DNA of 64,000 bases, from contig NZ_NIST01000001.1 of NCBI RefSeq assembly GCF_002335745.1, positions 2,457,370 to 2,521,369 of the forward strand, read 5' to 3'. Made by a program: the position numbers and the translations under genes. Positions 8,931-17,229 of the stretch are shown here, piece after piece; within the stretch, counting starts at the first letter, position 1; every line of letters begins with the position of its first letter. The notes beneath the pieces were generated by a model that was not told where the DNA came from, did no database searches, and worked only from the letters and a program-made list of their open reading frames with translations. Source of the stretch: Evansella halocellulosilytica (GTDB lineage Bacteria > Bacillota > Bacilli > Bacillales > Salisediminibacteriaceae).

Positions 8931-9063
8931 TTATTCGTGAAAAAATGAAGTTTATTCCTGATTTTTTTCGTTTTATTCGCGAAAAATGATGGGGTTATTC
9001 GTGAAAAATCGGCTTTTATCCTTTAAAAATCCGTGTTTATCCGCTAACTAGAATCATTCTAAA
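8931..9063 (+). repeat. AT-rich degenerate tandem array with conserved tail, copy 1
   Basis: About six degenerate units of 20-24 bp of the type TTATTCGYGAAAAATSG run from 8931. The array ends in the tail TTTATCCGCTAACTAGAATC followed by ATTCTAAAT. An inverted copy with the same tail (one mismatch in 29 bases) lies at 47701-47830. No reading frame covers it. Confidence 0.7.
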
Positions 9064-9264
9064 TCAAACTTGTTTCACCTCACCACCTAGATTCCCCTCA
9101 TAGAATGGTATGACACCATTCGTTTGTGGAAACTTCTTTAACGACAAGCAATTCCATTCACGGGGCACTTTACGTTTTATACATAAAGCCGATTATTCTC
9201 ATTCATGAAATAATCATTGGTTAATGAAGACTGTTAGAAGGAATGATAAGAGTAGAATGTATGA

Positions 9265-9293
9265 TTGACTGTCTTGTATATACAAGCTATACT
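9265..9293 (+). promoter_or_regulatory. Sigma-A promoter with TreR-type operator in the spacer
   Basis: TTGACT (9265-9270) and TATACT (9288-9293) are spaced by 17 bp. The spacer contains the perfect palindrome TTGTATATACAA (9274-9285), which matches the tre operator known from B. subtilis. Bound TreR would block RNA polymerase directly. A weaker similar sequence, TTGTACATATAT, lies near 9332. Confidence 0.85.
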
Positions 9294-9359
9294 TTTTGGG
9301 TGAAAAGTGACAAGGAAGAGAGTATGAATTTTTGTACATATATTTAGGAGGTTTCTAAC

Positions 9360-11048
9360 ATGAATTTCAACGAATGGTGGCGAAAGTCCGTCGTGTATCA
9401 AATTTATCCAAAAAGTTTTAATGATACGGTGGGAAATGGTGTCGGAGATTTACAAGGAATCATTGAAAAGCTAGATTACTTAAAAGAGCTTGGCGTTGAT
9501 GTGATCTGGCTTACTCCAGTTTATGAATCACCACAAAAAGATAACGGCTATGATATTAGTGACTATTACAGCATTCATGAAGAGTATGGAACGATGGAAG
9601 ACTTCGACCGTTTACTTGAAGAAGCACATAAAAGAGATTTGAAAATGATTATGGATATCGTCGTAAACCATACATCGACAGAGCACAGATGGTTTAAAGA
9701 GTCAGCCTCTTCGAAAGATCATCCAAACCGCAACTATTATATTTGGAAAGACCCGGTTGATGGAGCAGAACCAACCAACTGGCAGTCAAAATTCGGTGGT
9801 AATGCATGGGAGTATGACGAAGCGACAGGTCAATATTATTTACATTTGTTCGATGTGACGCAAGCTGACTTAAACTGGGAAAATGAGGAAGTGAGAGAAA
9901 ACGTTTATGAGATGATGCAATATTGGTTTGAAAAAGGTGTTGACGGATTCCGTCTAGATGTCATCAATCTTATTTCGAAAGATCAACGTTTTCCAAACGA
10001 TGATGGTTCCGTTCCTCCTGGGGATGGACGAAAGTTTTATACAGATGGACCGCGCGTACATGAATATATGCAGGAAATGAATGAAAGAGTTTTTTCAAAA
10101 TATGATGTCATGACAGTCGGCGAAATGAGTTCAACAACGATTGATCATTGTATTAAATATACACGCCCGGATCGTCATGAATTAAGTATGACGTTTAACT
10201 TCCATCACCTTAAAGTCGATTATCCGAACGGTGAGAAATGGACAATTGCACCATTTGACTTTCATGAATTAAAGCAAATTCTTTCTACTTGGCAAACAGA
10301 AATGCACAAAGGTGGCGGCTGGAATGCCCTCTTCTGGTGCAATCATGATCAACCGCGAATCGTGAGCCGATACGGCGATGATGGAAAGTACCATAAGGAA
10401 TCAGCAAAAATGTTAGCAACGACAGTTCATATGATGCAAGGTACACCATATATTTACCAAGGTGAAGAATTCGGGATGACGAATCCGAAATTTGAGACGA
10501 TTCACGAATATCGGGATGTTGAAACGCTTAACATTTTTGAAGAGATGAAGCAAAACGGTGTGCCTGAGGATCGGATTATGGAAATCATTAAAGAGAAATC
10601 ACGTGATAATTCGCGTACACCTGTACAATGGAGCAGTGATAATCATGGAGGATTTACAACGGGTACACCTTGGATTCCAGTTGCAGACAATTACAAGACG
10701 ATTAATGCAGAAGCAGCGTTACAAGATGACACTTCGATTTTTTACCATTATCAAAAGTTAATTAAACTTAGAAAAGAGTTGGATTTGATAACGTATGGTA
10801 ACTATGAGCTTATTTTAGATGATGATGACCGGATTTTTTCTTACGTAAGGGAGTATAAGGGGGAAAAGTTACTAGTCATTAATCATTTTTACGATGGTGA
10901 AGCGAATTTTGAAGCACCGCAAGAGCTCGAATTGGATCAATTCGTAACAGAATTAGTCCTATCAAATTACGAGGATTCGGCGGCACGACCGGACTCCATC
11001 AATCTACGCCCATATGAATCTGTTGTTTATCATCTTAAAAAAGCATGA
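9360..11048 (+). CDS. treA: Trehalose-6-phosphate hydrolase (alpha-glucosidase family GH13)
   Basis: The 562-residue cytoplasmic enzyme splits trehalose 6-phosphate into glucose and glucose 6-phosphate. GH13 residues are in place: Asp200 as nucleophile (DGFRLDVIN), Glu255 as acid/base (TVGEMSS) and Asp330 (CNHDQPR), on a TIM barrel beginning VVYQIYPKSFNDTVGNGVGD. The length equals TreA/TreC. The assignment to trehalose rather than isomaltose rests on the TreR-like regulator 24 bp downstream and the tre-type operator upstream. AGGAGG stands 8 bases before the ATG. The PTS gene treP, which usually precedes treA, is not adjacent. Confidence 0.9.
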   Translation: MNFNEWWRKSVVYQIYPKSFNDTVGNGVGDLQGIIEKLDYLKELGVDVIWLTPVYESPQKDNGYDISDYYSIHEEYGTMEDFDRLLEEAHKRDLKMIMDIVVNHTSTEHRWFKESASSKDHPNRNYYIWKDPVDGAEPTNWQSKFGGNAWEYDEATGQYYLHLFDVTQADLNWENEEVRENVYEMMQYWFEKGVDGFRLDVINLISKDQRFPNDDGSVPPGDGRKFYTDGPRVHEYMQEMNERVFSKYDVMTVGEMSSTTIDHCIKYTRPDRHELSMTFNFHHLKVDYPNGEKWTIAPFDFHELKQILSTWQTEMHKGGGWNALFWCNHDQPRIVSRYGDDGKYHKESAKMLATTVHMMQGTPYIYQGEEFGMTNPKFETIHEYRDVETLNIFEEMKQNGVPEDRIMEIIKEKSRDNSRTPVQWSSDNHGGFTTGTPWIPVADNYKTINAEAALQDDTSIFYHYQKLIKLRKELDLITYGNYELILDDDDRIFSYVREYKGEKLLVINHFYDGEANFEAPQELELDQFVTELVLSNYEDSAARPDSINLRPYESVVYHLKKA

Positions 11049-11071
11049 TACACTATTATCGGTGATGCCGT

Positions 11072-11788
11072 GTGAAAAATAAATATATCCAAATATATCG
11101 TGAAATCGCAGATGATATCCGGGCGGGGAAGTATCCACCTCAGACGAAACTTCCGTCAGAACATGAATTCATGGACATTTTTGAGACATCGAGGGAAACG
11201 ATTCGAAAAGCACTTACTTTGCTCGCTCAAAATGGATTTATTCAAAAAGTACAAGGAAAAGGTTCGATTGTCCTTGATGCACGTAAATTCGACTTTCCTA
11301 TTTCAGGTCTTGTCAGCTTTAAAGAGCTAGCGGACAAGCTTGGTGAAAGTTATCAAACACATGTAGAAAAGCTGAAATTGATTTCTCCGAATGAAGAAAT
11401 TCAACAGCAGCTGCAAATGAGTGGAGAAGGAAATGTATGGGAAGTGCACCGTGTCCGTGAAATTGATTCTGAACGAATTATTTTAGATAAAGATTATATT
11501 AATCAACTTTATGTTGAAACATTAACTGAACAAATATGTAGAAACTCAATATACGAATATATCGAACAAGAATTAGGATTGGTCATTAGTTTTGCGAAAA
11601 AGGAAGTCATCGTTGAAGAGCCGACAGAAGAAGATCGTCAACTCCTTCATTTAGAAGGATTCTCTAATATTGTCGTCGTGAAAAATTATGTCTATTTAGA
11701 TGATGCAAGCCTTTTTCAATATACGGAATCACGGCATAGACCGGATAAGTTTCGTTTTGTAGATTTTGCAAGACGAATGAATCGATAG
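11072..11788 (+). CDS. treR: GntR-family trehalose operon repressor
   Basis: The protein has 238 residues: an N-terminal winged helix (LPSEHEFMDIFETSRETIRKAL, residues about 27-50) and a C-terminal UTRA effector domain (residues about 90-235). TreR binds TTGTATATACAA-type operators and is released by trehalose 6-phosphate. The start is a GTG with only a weak GGTGAT upstream, which suggests coupling to treA translation 24 bp earlier. An operator of the right sequence lies before treA, so the pair is self-regulating. Confidence 0.92.
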   Translation: MKNKYIQIYREIADDIRAGKYPPQTKLPSEHEFMDIFETSRETIRKALTLLAQNGFIQKVQGKGSIVLDARKFDFPISGLVSFKELADKLGESYQTHVEKLKLISPNEEIQQQLQMSGEGNVWEVHRVREIDSERIILDKDYINQLYVETLTEQICRNSIYEYIEQELGLVISFAKKEVIVEEPTEEDRQLLHLEGFSNIVVVKNYVYLDDASLFQYTESRHRPDKFRFVDFARRMNR

Positions 11789-11797
11789 AAAATGTAT

Positions 11798-11838
11798 ACA
11801 CCCTCAGGATGAAAGTGAAGGCATTCTGGGGGTGTTTG
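11798..11838 (+). terminator. Probable terminator of treAR
   Basis: ACACCCTCAG-GATG pairs with CATT-CTGGGGGTGT, followed by TTTGT. The T-run is short, so termination may be weak. Confidence 0.5.
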
Positions 11839-11907
11839 TATGACTAATAAGAAACTAAAAGGAAGTTACAGACGAGAATCGAATTTAGCAATAGGAGGGG
11901 GCTTGGT

Positions 11908-12372
11908 GTGTTCATACGAAATGCAAAACAAAGCGAAGCTCACGCTCTATCGGAATTAGCATTGAAATCTAAGCGCTATTGGGGATATGATGAGCAATTT
12001 ATGAGTGTTAGCAAAGATGATTTGACGGTTACCCCAGAATTTATACAACAATCAAAAGTGTATGTTCTTGAAGGTCCAACTAAGAACATTCTTGGTTTTT
12101 ATAGCTTTACAATAGAAAATGATGAACTTGAGCTCAGCTTCTTTTTTATCGATCCGAATCAAATCGGGAAAGGATCTGGTAAATTGATGTGGGAAGATGC
12201 AATGAAAAAAGCTGAGGAAACGGGTTATCATTGCATGAAGATTATTAGTGATCCATATGCTAGAAACTTTTACGAAAAAATGGGTGCAACATTCATACGT
12301 GAAGTGCCATCAACCTTTATTAAAGGGAGGTTTTTACCACTATTAATCGTGAACTTTCATATGTTAAATTAA
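11908..12372 (+). CDS. GNAT family N-acetyltransferase
   Basis: A 154-residue protein with GTG start behind AGGAGGGG. It begins FIRNAKQSEAHALSELALKS and has the acetyl-CoA loop DPNQIGKGSGKLMWE near residue 90, then the C-terminal strand and helix DPYARNFYEKMGA. The fold is GNAT; the substrate is unknown. It is a single gene between the treAR terminator and a large hairpin, and has no obvious functional partner. Confidence 0.82.
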   Translation: MFIRNAKQSEAHALSELALKSKRYWGYDEQFMSVSKDDLTVTPEFIQQSKVYVLEGPTKNILGFYSFTIENDELELSFFFIDPNQIGKGSGKLMWEDAMKKAEETGYHCMKIISDPYARNFYEKMGATFIREVPSTFIKGRFLPLLIVNFHMLN

Positions 12373-12437
12373 TTTAGATTCAGTGTAGATGTAAGGAATT
12401 ATCTTCAATCCTATGTAATTTATAATAAAATCAAGCT

Positions 12438-12517
12438 GCACCTTCATTCTCTCCCTTGTTCTTTTGTGTTGTGGTGACTCAAGATTAACAAAAGAGAGAA
12501 TGGGGTGCGACTTTTTT
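12438..12517. terminator. Large hairpin, probable terminator
   Basis: GCACC-TTCATTCTCTC pairs with GAGAGAATG-GGGTGC over about 45 bases, followed by GACTTTTTT. It lies 66 bp after the acetyltransferase gene. Confidence 0.6.
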
Positions 12518-12556
12518 ATCTTTTTCATCCTGTTTGGAGATTGATTGAAGAACGTT

Positions 12557-12650
12557 AGGCGGCGACTCTAGCGGGAAGAGCAATAGCCGAAGATCCAACA
12601 TGACGCCAGTCATGTTTAGCTAAGGCATTGCCCGCAGAAAGCGTCCGCCT
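12557..12650. repeat. 94-bp imperfect palindromic repeat, copy 1
   Basis: The element starts AGGCGGCGACTCTAGCGGGA and ends GTCCGCCT, so its ends pair. A central hairpin AACATGACG..AGTCATGTT is present. A diverged copy lies at 28919-29021 with the same outer arms and the internal AGCAATAG and GAGGCATTGCC blocks. The rest of the 12373-12796 gap shows only the two terminators. Confidence 0.75.
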
Positions 12651-12754
12651 GTCAGTGATGAAATCAAAGGTTGCATGCAATAACATCATGTTGTTTAGGA
12701 TCAAAGCAAAACATTGACCTAATAAGGGTTACCACAACATTCATAATAGAACTA

Positions 12755-12791
12755 TCAAAACTCAAGTACTCTCTAGCGAGCACTTGAGTTT
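12755..12791 (-). terminator. Terminator of the minus-strand gene ending at 12797
   Basis: On the minus strand AACTCAAGTGCT pairs with AGTACTTGAGTT, followed by TTTTG. Confidence 0.75.
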
Positions 12792-12796
12792 AACGG

Positions 12797-13672
12797 TTAG
12801 CCAGTTTTCTTTTTTAACGAGACAGCTATTGAATGTTTTAGCTTTTTGTCGTGCACAATACTTTGTAGCCATTCCTTTGGTGTTGAATCCGTTTCATGTT
12901 TAACCCGCTTAAACAATTTACTTAAAGTTGTACGGAGTACTTTCGTAAAATGAACATGATCGATATTTTGAGCTGTTTGCAGCAGCTGCTCGATTAATTC
13001 CTCGTTTTCAACGGAAATGTGGTTGACTGCTTCGTATATAAAGTCTTCAGCAACTTTTGATTCGTCATAGCCTAAATAAAAGTTTGAGACGTCTTCTAAC
13101 AGTTTTGGATGTTTTTCATATTGTTGAGCAAGTATTGGAATAAATGAATCGTATCGGTGGCGCAGTAAGAAATGAAACGCTTTTGAACCGTTTGCTTGTA
13201 GAAGTGCTTCATGGAGTGATGTAAGTATTAGTGATTGGTCACTTTTACCGTAAGCATTCTGTAGTGTGAGTAATCTTGAAGGCCAAAGTTGTTTAATATC
13301 TTCAAGATGTTCATCGACGAGATGTTTTAAGATGTTTTCATTTTTCATTTTCGCTTCATCGATCGGTTTAAGTGCATCGCGAAGGTCATCTTGGGTGACG
13401 CGATGCTGCTTTTTTCGATCAGCTATTTTTTTGTACCGTTCTAATGTTTTTGCGGAAAGCTCTGTCGTTTTATTAGACAAATAAAAGGAGTCTAAAAATC
13501 GTCCATCATGATGGATGACAGCAAAAATAACGGGATTTTCTTGATCGAATAAGAGGACATGTGATCTTTTCTTTCCGGTATGTTCCTCATAACGGATTAA
13601 ATAGTACCGATTCTCAGATTGATCGATATACACTTTTTTACCTAAATAACTCGGAGGCAGTTTTTTACTCAT
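12797..13672 (-). CDS. Uncharacterised cytoplasmic protein
   Basis: I do not recognise this 291-residue protein. No signal peptide or membrane segment is visible. The N-terminal 70 residues (PPSYLGKKVYIDQSENRYYL) look beta-rich. A charged stretch from about 75 to 110 is followed by an alpha-helical C-terminal two thirds with repeated Leu-rich helices that could be a HEAT-like or similar scaffold. The ATG at 13672 is preferred because AAAGGATTG lies about 10 bases upstream; an in-frame TTG at 13690 lacks a good site. It is a single gene with its own terminator. Confidence 0.75.
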   Translation of the reverse strand: MSKKLPPSYLGKKVYIDQSENRYYLIRYEEHTGKKRSHVLLFDQENPVIFAVIHHDGRFLDSFYLSNKTTELSAKTLERYKKIADRKKQHRVTQDDLRDALKPIDEAKMKNENILKHLVDEHLEDIKQLWPSRLLTLQNAYGKSDQSLILTSLHEALLQANGSKAFHFLLRHRYDSFIPILAQQYEKHPKLLEDVSNFYLGYDESKVAEDFIYEAVNHISVENEELIEQLLQTAQNIDHVHFTKVLRTTLSKLFKRVKHETDSTPKEWLQSIVHDKKLKHSIAVSLKKKTG

Positions 13673-13749
13673 TTGTATCAATCCTTTCAAGATTTTTTAT
13701 CATAACATTGACGCAGTTTTAGCGGAAAGAAAGGCTTCTGATACGAGTT

Positions 13750-13962
13750 TTACGCATCTTTTCGGATGATGAGATACACAATCAGACCGATTACGGGAAA
13801 AAATAATGTTGCCAAGAGTATAAGCAAGCTGTACTCTTTACTCTGACCGTGCCTCAGAGAATCCCGATAAGCCCATATGCTAGTGAAGATATTAAGCAAT
13901 AGAAGACCTAGCCCGAAAAGTAGAAATAAAAAAATGATTGTAGGGAATTCAATCATCGTCAT
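13750..13962 (-). CDS. Small two-helix membrane protein, PLDc_N-like
   Basis: About 70 residues with two hydrophobic segments separated by IWAYRDSLRHGQSKEYS and ending FFPVIGLIVYLIIRK. This pattern matches the PLD nuclease N-terminal (PLDc_N) membrane family, which is found in many small Bacillus membrane proteins of unknown role. GGGAGGG lies 12 bases before the ATG at 13962; a GTG at 13974 in the same frame sits on top of it. Function is unknown. Confidence 0.7.
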   Translation of the reverse strand: MTMIEFPTIIFLFLLFGLGLLLLNIFTSIWAYRDSLRHGQSKEYSLLILLATLFFPVIGLIVYLIIRKDA

Positions 13963-14065
13963 AGATGTAAGCACCCTCCCCTTTATACTTACTTCTATGA
14001 TACCTGTCTTTTCGTTATTTGTGTAGACATATAAGAGAAAAGGGAGAGATTTCTAGTTCGTTCAT

Positions 14066-14110
14066 TAAAAAAGAGGATGCTAAAAAAAACAAATTTAGCT
14101 CATCCTCTTT
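14066..14110 (-). terminator. Terminator of yfhD
   Basis: On the minus strand AAAGAGGATG and CATCCTCTTT pair (with extra GCTAAA/TTTAGC pairing), followed by TTTTTTAATG. Confidence 0.85.
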
Positions 14111-14116
14111 GCTCAT

Positions 14117-14290
14117 TCATATTTTATTTGTATTTACACGATTTTCTTGACGCTGTTCAGCTTCTTTTGAACGTGCTTGTGCTTCACGATCCTCAGCATC
14201 AGCTAACTCTTCTGAGTACTCCACTTTTTGATTTTCAGGCACTTGAGGTAAATCTTGTTTGTTTTTATCACGACTTTTTTTATGAGGCAC
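14117..14290 (-). CDS. yfhD: YfhD family small protein
   Basis: A 57-residue, highly charged protein (PHKKSRDKNKQDLPQVPENQ, then VEYSEELADAEDREAQARSK). The EELAD..EAQAR segment is characteristic of YfhD. The GTG start is preceded by AAAGGATGA at 8 bases. Order yfhD-yfhE-yfhF on one strand with recX divergent matches B. subtilis, which supports the assignment. No biochemical function is known; the composition suggests a soluble, possibly spore-related protein. Confidence 0.8.
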   Translation of the reverse strand: MPHKKSRDKNKQDLPQVPENQKVEYSEELADAEDREAQARSKEAEQRQENRVNTNKI

Positions 14291-14391
14291 GTAAAATCAT
14301 CCTTTCATGTAACAGTCGTATGTTTCTTTTCGAGGGGGAAAATGATTGTTTCAGTGCGAACGAACTTGTAATAAAGTAAGGTGTCATCGCA

Positions 14392-14517
14392 CTAAAGGTT
14401 ATTTTTCGCTTGGTTAAACATGCGATCGGCAGCTTTAAATGAAGAGCGGTAGTGAACTTCTTGCGCGCGTTTCATATGGCGTTTCTCTTCTTTTGGTTTT
14501 CTAGGCTTGCTTGTCAT
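14392..14517 (-). CDS. yfhE: YfhE family small protein
   Basis: A 41-residue basic protein containing AQEVHYRSSFKAADR, which fits the YfhE consensus AQEVxYxxxFKxADR. AGAGGTG stands before the ATG. It lies between yfhD and yfhF as in B. subtilis. Function is unknown. Confidence 0.78.
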   Translation of the reverse strand: MTSKPRKPKEEKRHMKRAQEVHYRSSFKAADRMFNQAKNNL

Positions 14518-14617
14518 GTTTTCACCTCTTTTTAGTCTGTTACAAGTAGTATGATCGAGTATTGAAGTTAATATGCAAAATTTTTTAATAAATGTCGTAT
14601 AAAGGAAAATCGGCTTG

Positions 14618-15520
14618 CTATTTTAATAAATCTTCTAGAGCACTATGAAGGTGAGCATATTTAAATATAAACTGATGATCTTCCAATTTTTTCGGTAATA
14701 CTTTTTGCCCCTCTAAAACGAGCATACTCATTTCACCTAAAAGTGTTTTTAATGCCACTCCGGGAACAGGTGTCCAAAATGGCCGATTAAGAGTAGCTGC
14801 CAACGCTTTTCCAAATTCTTTCATACGTTGCGGGTGAGGAGCGGTTACATTCACAGCACCTTTTATAGTTGGTGTTTCAATACAATGGATGATCGCTCTC
14901 GCTGCATCGTTAATATGTACCCAAGACATCCATTGTTCTCCAGAACCTAATTTTCCGCCAAGCCCTATTTTAAATGGCGGCAGCATTTTCTTTAATGCCC
15001 CTTCCTTTTGATCTAGCACGACACCGAAACGAGTATAAACAACTCGTGTCATTTGCTGTGCCTCCGCTGCTTCTTGCTCCCAATTTTTCACGACAGTTGC
15101 AAGAAAGTCTTCCCCGGGTTCTTCAGTATCTTCTGTATAGGTCGCGTGTTTAGACATACCGTAATAACCAACTGCTGATCCGTTTACTAAAACTTCAGGT
15201 TTTTTGTCCAGCTTCGCTATTAATGAAATGACTTCTCTCGTTGCTGCAATACGGCTATTTAATATTTCTTGTTTCTTTTTTGCTGTCCATCTGCCGCTGT
15301 TTAAATTTTCACCAGCGAGGTTAACGAAGGCATCGATGTTTTGTAATTGTTTTTCAGCTGATGCTGATTCCTTTAGCCATTCGACATAGGTGACATTTTC
15401 TTTTACCGGCTTGTTATTTTTGTTTCTTGTTAATATGATGACTTGGTGACCTTGCTTGATTAAATGATCTGTCAGCGCTTGCCCGATGAAGCCAGAACCG
15501 CCTGTAATGGCAACATTCAT
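14618..15520 (-). CDS. yfhF: NAD-dependent epimerase/dehydratase-like protein, TIGR01777 family
   Basis: The 300-residue protein has the N-terminal NAD(P)-binding motif AITGGSGFIGQALTDHL and the family's LAGENLNSGRWTAKKK and VNGSAVGYYG stretches, the latter carrying the SDR tyrosine. The C-terminal DUF1731 region ends with DHQFIFKYAHLHSALEDLL. AAGGAGG precedes the ATG by 7 bases. Its enzymatic substrate is unknown. It diverges from recX with about 115 bp between them, the same arrangement as in B. subtilis. Confidence 0.92.
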   Translation of the reverse strand: MNVAITGGSGFIGQALTDHLIKQGHQVIILTRNKNNKPVKENVTYVEWLKESASAEKQLQNIDAFVNLAGENLNSGRWTAKKKQEILNSRIAATREVISLIAKLDKKPEVLVNGSAVGYYGMSKHATYTEDTEEPGEDFLATVVKNWEQEAAEAQQMTRVVYTRFGVVLDQKEGALKKMLPPFKIGLGGKLGSGEQWMSWVHINDAARAIIHCIETPTIKGAVNVTAPHPQRMKEFGKALAATLNRPFWTPVPGVALKTLLGEMSMLVLEGQKVLPKKLEDHQFIFKYAHLHSALEDLLK

Positions 15521-15634
15521 ACTATTCCTCCTTTGTTAAAGTATTCTTACTATCATCATTTCCCTTTTTAATCGAAAAATCAAACGTTTCACCTTTCCCT
15601 GAATATGATAGGATAGCATTGAGAGGTGAATGGT

Positions 15635-16441
15635 ATGCCAAAAATTACAAAAATGACAGCGTCGAAACGTAAGAAAGGACGTTTTCATATTTATGTAAAT
15701 CGTGGAGCGAGTGATGAATATGCCGTGACGATTTCCGAAGATATATTTGTTAAAAAGCATTTAAAAAAAGGAATGGAACTTACCGAAGACGACATCGTAG
15801 CATTAAGGCAGGAAGATACACTTGATAAGGCGTTTCAGAAAGCACTAAATTACCTTTCTTACCGGATGCGCTCTGAAAAAGAAGTTTATAATTATTTATT
15901 AGATCAAGAAGCTTCTCCGGAAGAAGCGGATCAGATGATGGACAGGCTCCGCGATTTAAATTTACTTGATGATGGAGCTTTTGCTGCCTCTTTTGTCAGG
16001 ACGAAGAAGAACACACAGAAAAAAGGACCCTTTATTATTGAACAGGAACTCTATCAAAAAGGGATCTCACAGCAAAACATCGATAAAGCGATGCTAGAAT
16101 ATCCTGAAGAAGAGCAGCTAGATAATGCGATAAAAGCGGTTGAGAAAAAACAAAAAAGTTATCGGTCTGACAGTGTAAAGCAGCGAAGGCAAAAATTAGT
16201 TCAGTTTTTAGTGCAGCGCGGCTTTTCACAATCAATGTCACAAACAGCAGTTAATGAATGTGAACTAGAAAATGACATTGACGTAGAATGGGACGCTGTA
16301 AAAAAACACGGAGAAAAAGCATTAAAAAAATATGCAAACTATGATGGCTGGGAACGAGAACAACGGATGAAACAATTCCTATATGCGAAAGGGTTTTCGA
16401 TCGAACTAATTGAAGCATGGTTAAAAGAAAACACCGAATAA
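15635..16441 (+). CDS. recX: Regulatory protein RecX
   Basis: A 268-residue, charged helical protein built of three-helix RecX repeats. It contains ALNYLSYRMRSEKEVYNYLL near residue 73, LLDDGAFAASFVRTKKN, and a C-terminal tandem repeat ending FSIELIEAWL. RecX binds RecA filaments and modulates recombination. The length is that of the longer Firmicute form. GAGAGGTG lies 7 bases before the ATG at 15635; a GTG at 15626 overlaps that site and is less likely. Confidence 0.92.
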   Translation: MPKITKMTASKRKKGRFHIYVNRGASDEYAVTISEDIFVKKHLKKGMELTEDDIVALRQEDTLDKAFQKALNYLSYRMRSEKEVYNYLLDQEASPEEADQMMDRLRDLNLLDDGAFAASFVRTKKNTQKKGPFIIEQELYQKGISQQNIDKAMLEYPEEEQLDNAIKAVEKKQKSYRSDSVKQRRQKLVQFLVQRGFSQSMSQTAVNECELENDIDVEWDAVKKHGEKALKKYANYDGWEREQRMKQFLYAKGFSIELIEAWLKENTE

Positions 16442-16513
16442 GCACCTGGATTTAGATTCTATATTAAACCCCATATTAACTCTTACATTATGATGGTTTC
16501 CATATTTATCCAC

Positions 16514-16525
16514 GTGCCAGGCACC
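16514..16525. repeat. Short GTGCCAGGCACC palindrome, copy 3
   Basis: Noncoding, between recX and yfhH. It matches 6631-6642 with one base different and 4033-4043. Confidence 0.5.
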
Positions 16526-16591
16526 TGGCGTATTTTGTAAATTTTCTTTATAATGTGGTGTACGAGATGTGATGATTTTGGAGGAATATAA

Positions 16592-16909
16592 ATGGAGAAA
16601 CGTTATAGTCAAATGACGAAGGAAGAGTTAACAGAAGAGATTGCTGAGTTGAAAGTAAAGGCTCAAAAAGCAGAGCAAATGGGCATGGTAAATGAATATG
16701 CAGTTCATGAGCGTAAAATGACAATGGCTAAAGCATACATGATGGATCCTGAGGAATTTAACGTAGGAGCTACATATGATATTATCGGCAGTTCGGGTGA
16801 GACGTTTACGATTGCCTATATGAACGGTATTTTTGCCTGGGGAAAGCGGAATGACAATCGCGAAGAAGAAGCCTTACCTATATCATTATTAGGTGATAAA
16901 CAAGAATAA
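16592..16909 (+). CDS. yfhH: YfhH family protein (DUF1811)
   Basis: A 105-residue protein: an N-terminal coiled helical hairpin (MTKEELTEEIAELKVKAQKA) and a C-terminal SH3-like barrel (GATYDIIGSSGETFTIAYMN). This fits YfhH in length and order of domains, and the position after recX is conserved. GGAGGAA precedes the ATG. The function is unknown. Confidence 0.9.
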   Translation: MEKRYSQMTKEELTEEIAELKVKAQKAEQMGMVNEYAVHERKMTMAKAYMMDPEEFNVGATYDIIGSSGETFTIAYMNGIFAWGKRNDNREEEALPISLLGDKQE

Positions 16910-16917
16910 AGGTTAAA

Positions 16918-16947
16918 GAGAGGAGAGGTCATTTATCCTCTCCTCTC
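16918..16947. terminator. Perfect hairpin between yfhH and the convergent small gene
   Basis: GAGAGGAGAGG and CCTCTCCTCTC are perfectly complementary with an 8-base loop. There is no clear T-run on either side. Its place between convergent genes suggests a shared terminator. Confidence 0.55.
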
Positions 16948-16957
16948 AATAGTGGAG

Positions 16958-17119
16958 TTACGACCTCTTACGAGTTTGTACTTCTAAAACTTGGTTATGC
17001 AAACTTTGTTCCGTCTCGCCATTCACTTGATGAAAGGCGTGTTTCGGATTAGCTCTTGGAGACTGAAATGGATCTTCATAATTGTTTTTACCTTTAATAG
17101 GGAAATTCTTTTTGACCAT
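16958..17119 (-). CDS. Small protein, probably YpzG family
   Basis: A 53-residue basic protein (VKKNFPIKGKNNYEDPFQSP, then RANPKHAFHQVNGETEQSLH). The DPFxSPRANPKHAxxQVNGxT pattern recalls the YpzG family of Bacillus, although I have not checked it by search. Of two adjacent ATG codons the second (17119) sits 6 bases from AGGAGG and is chosen. It lies on the same strand as sspK, 110 bp downstream, in a region rich in spore-associated genes. Confidence 0.7.
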   Translation of the reverse strand: MVKKNFPIKGKNNYEDPFQSPRANPKHAFHQVNGETEQSLHNQVLEVQTRKRS

Positions 17120-17229
17120 CATGGACCTCCTAAACGAATAATTCGTTCCGCTTATTTGGTGAGATTAAACGTGAAACAAGTCATTACTTCAGGTAAAGCT
17201 GCATTTTACGTTTAAAATGATGCTCGGTC

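Noticed and set aside
8931..9063. Possible CRISPR array
   Set aside because: The units are degenerate, have no spacers of constant length and no cas genes are nearby.
14077..14379. Plus-strand open frame of 100 codons
   Set aside because: It is the antisense of yfhD, which has a good ribosome site, a matching family and a terminator on the minus strand.
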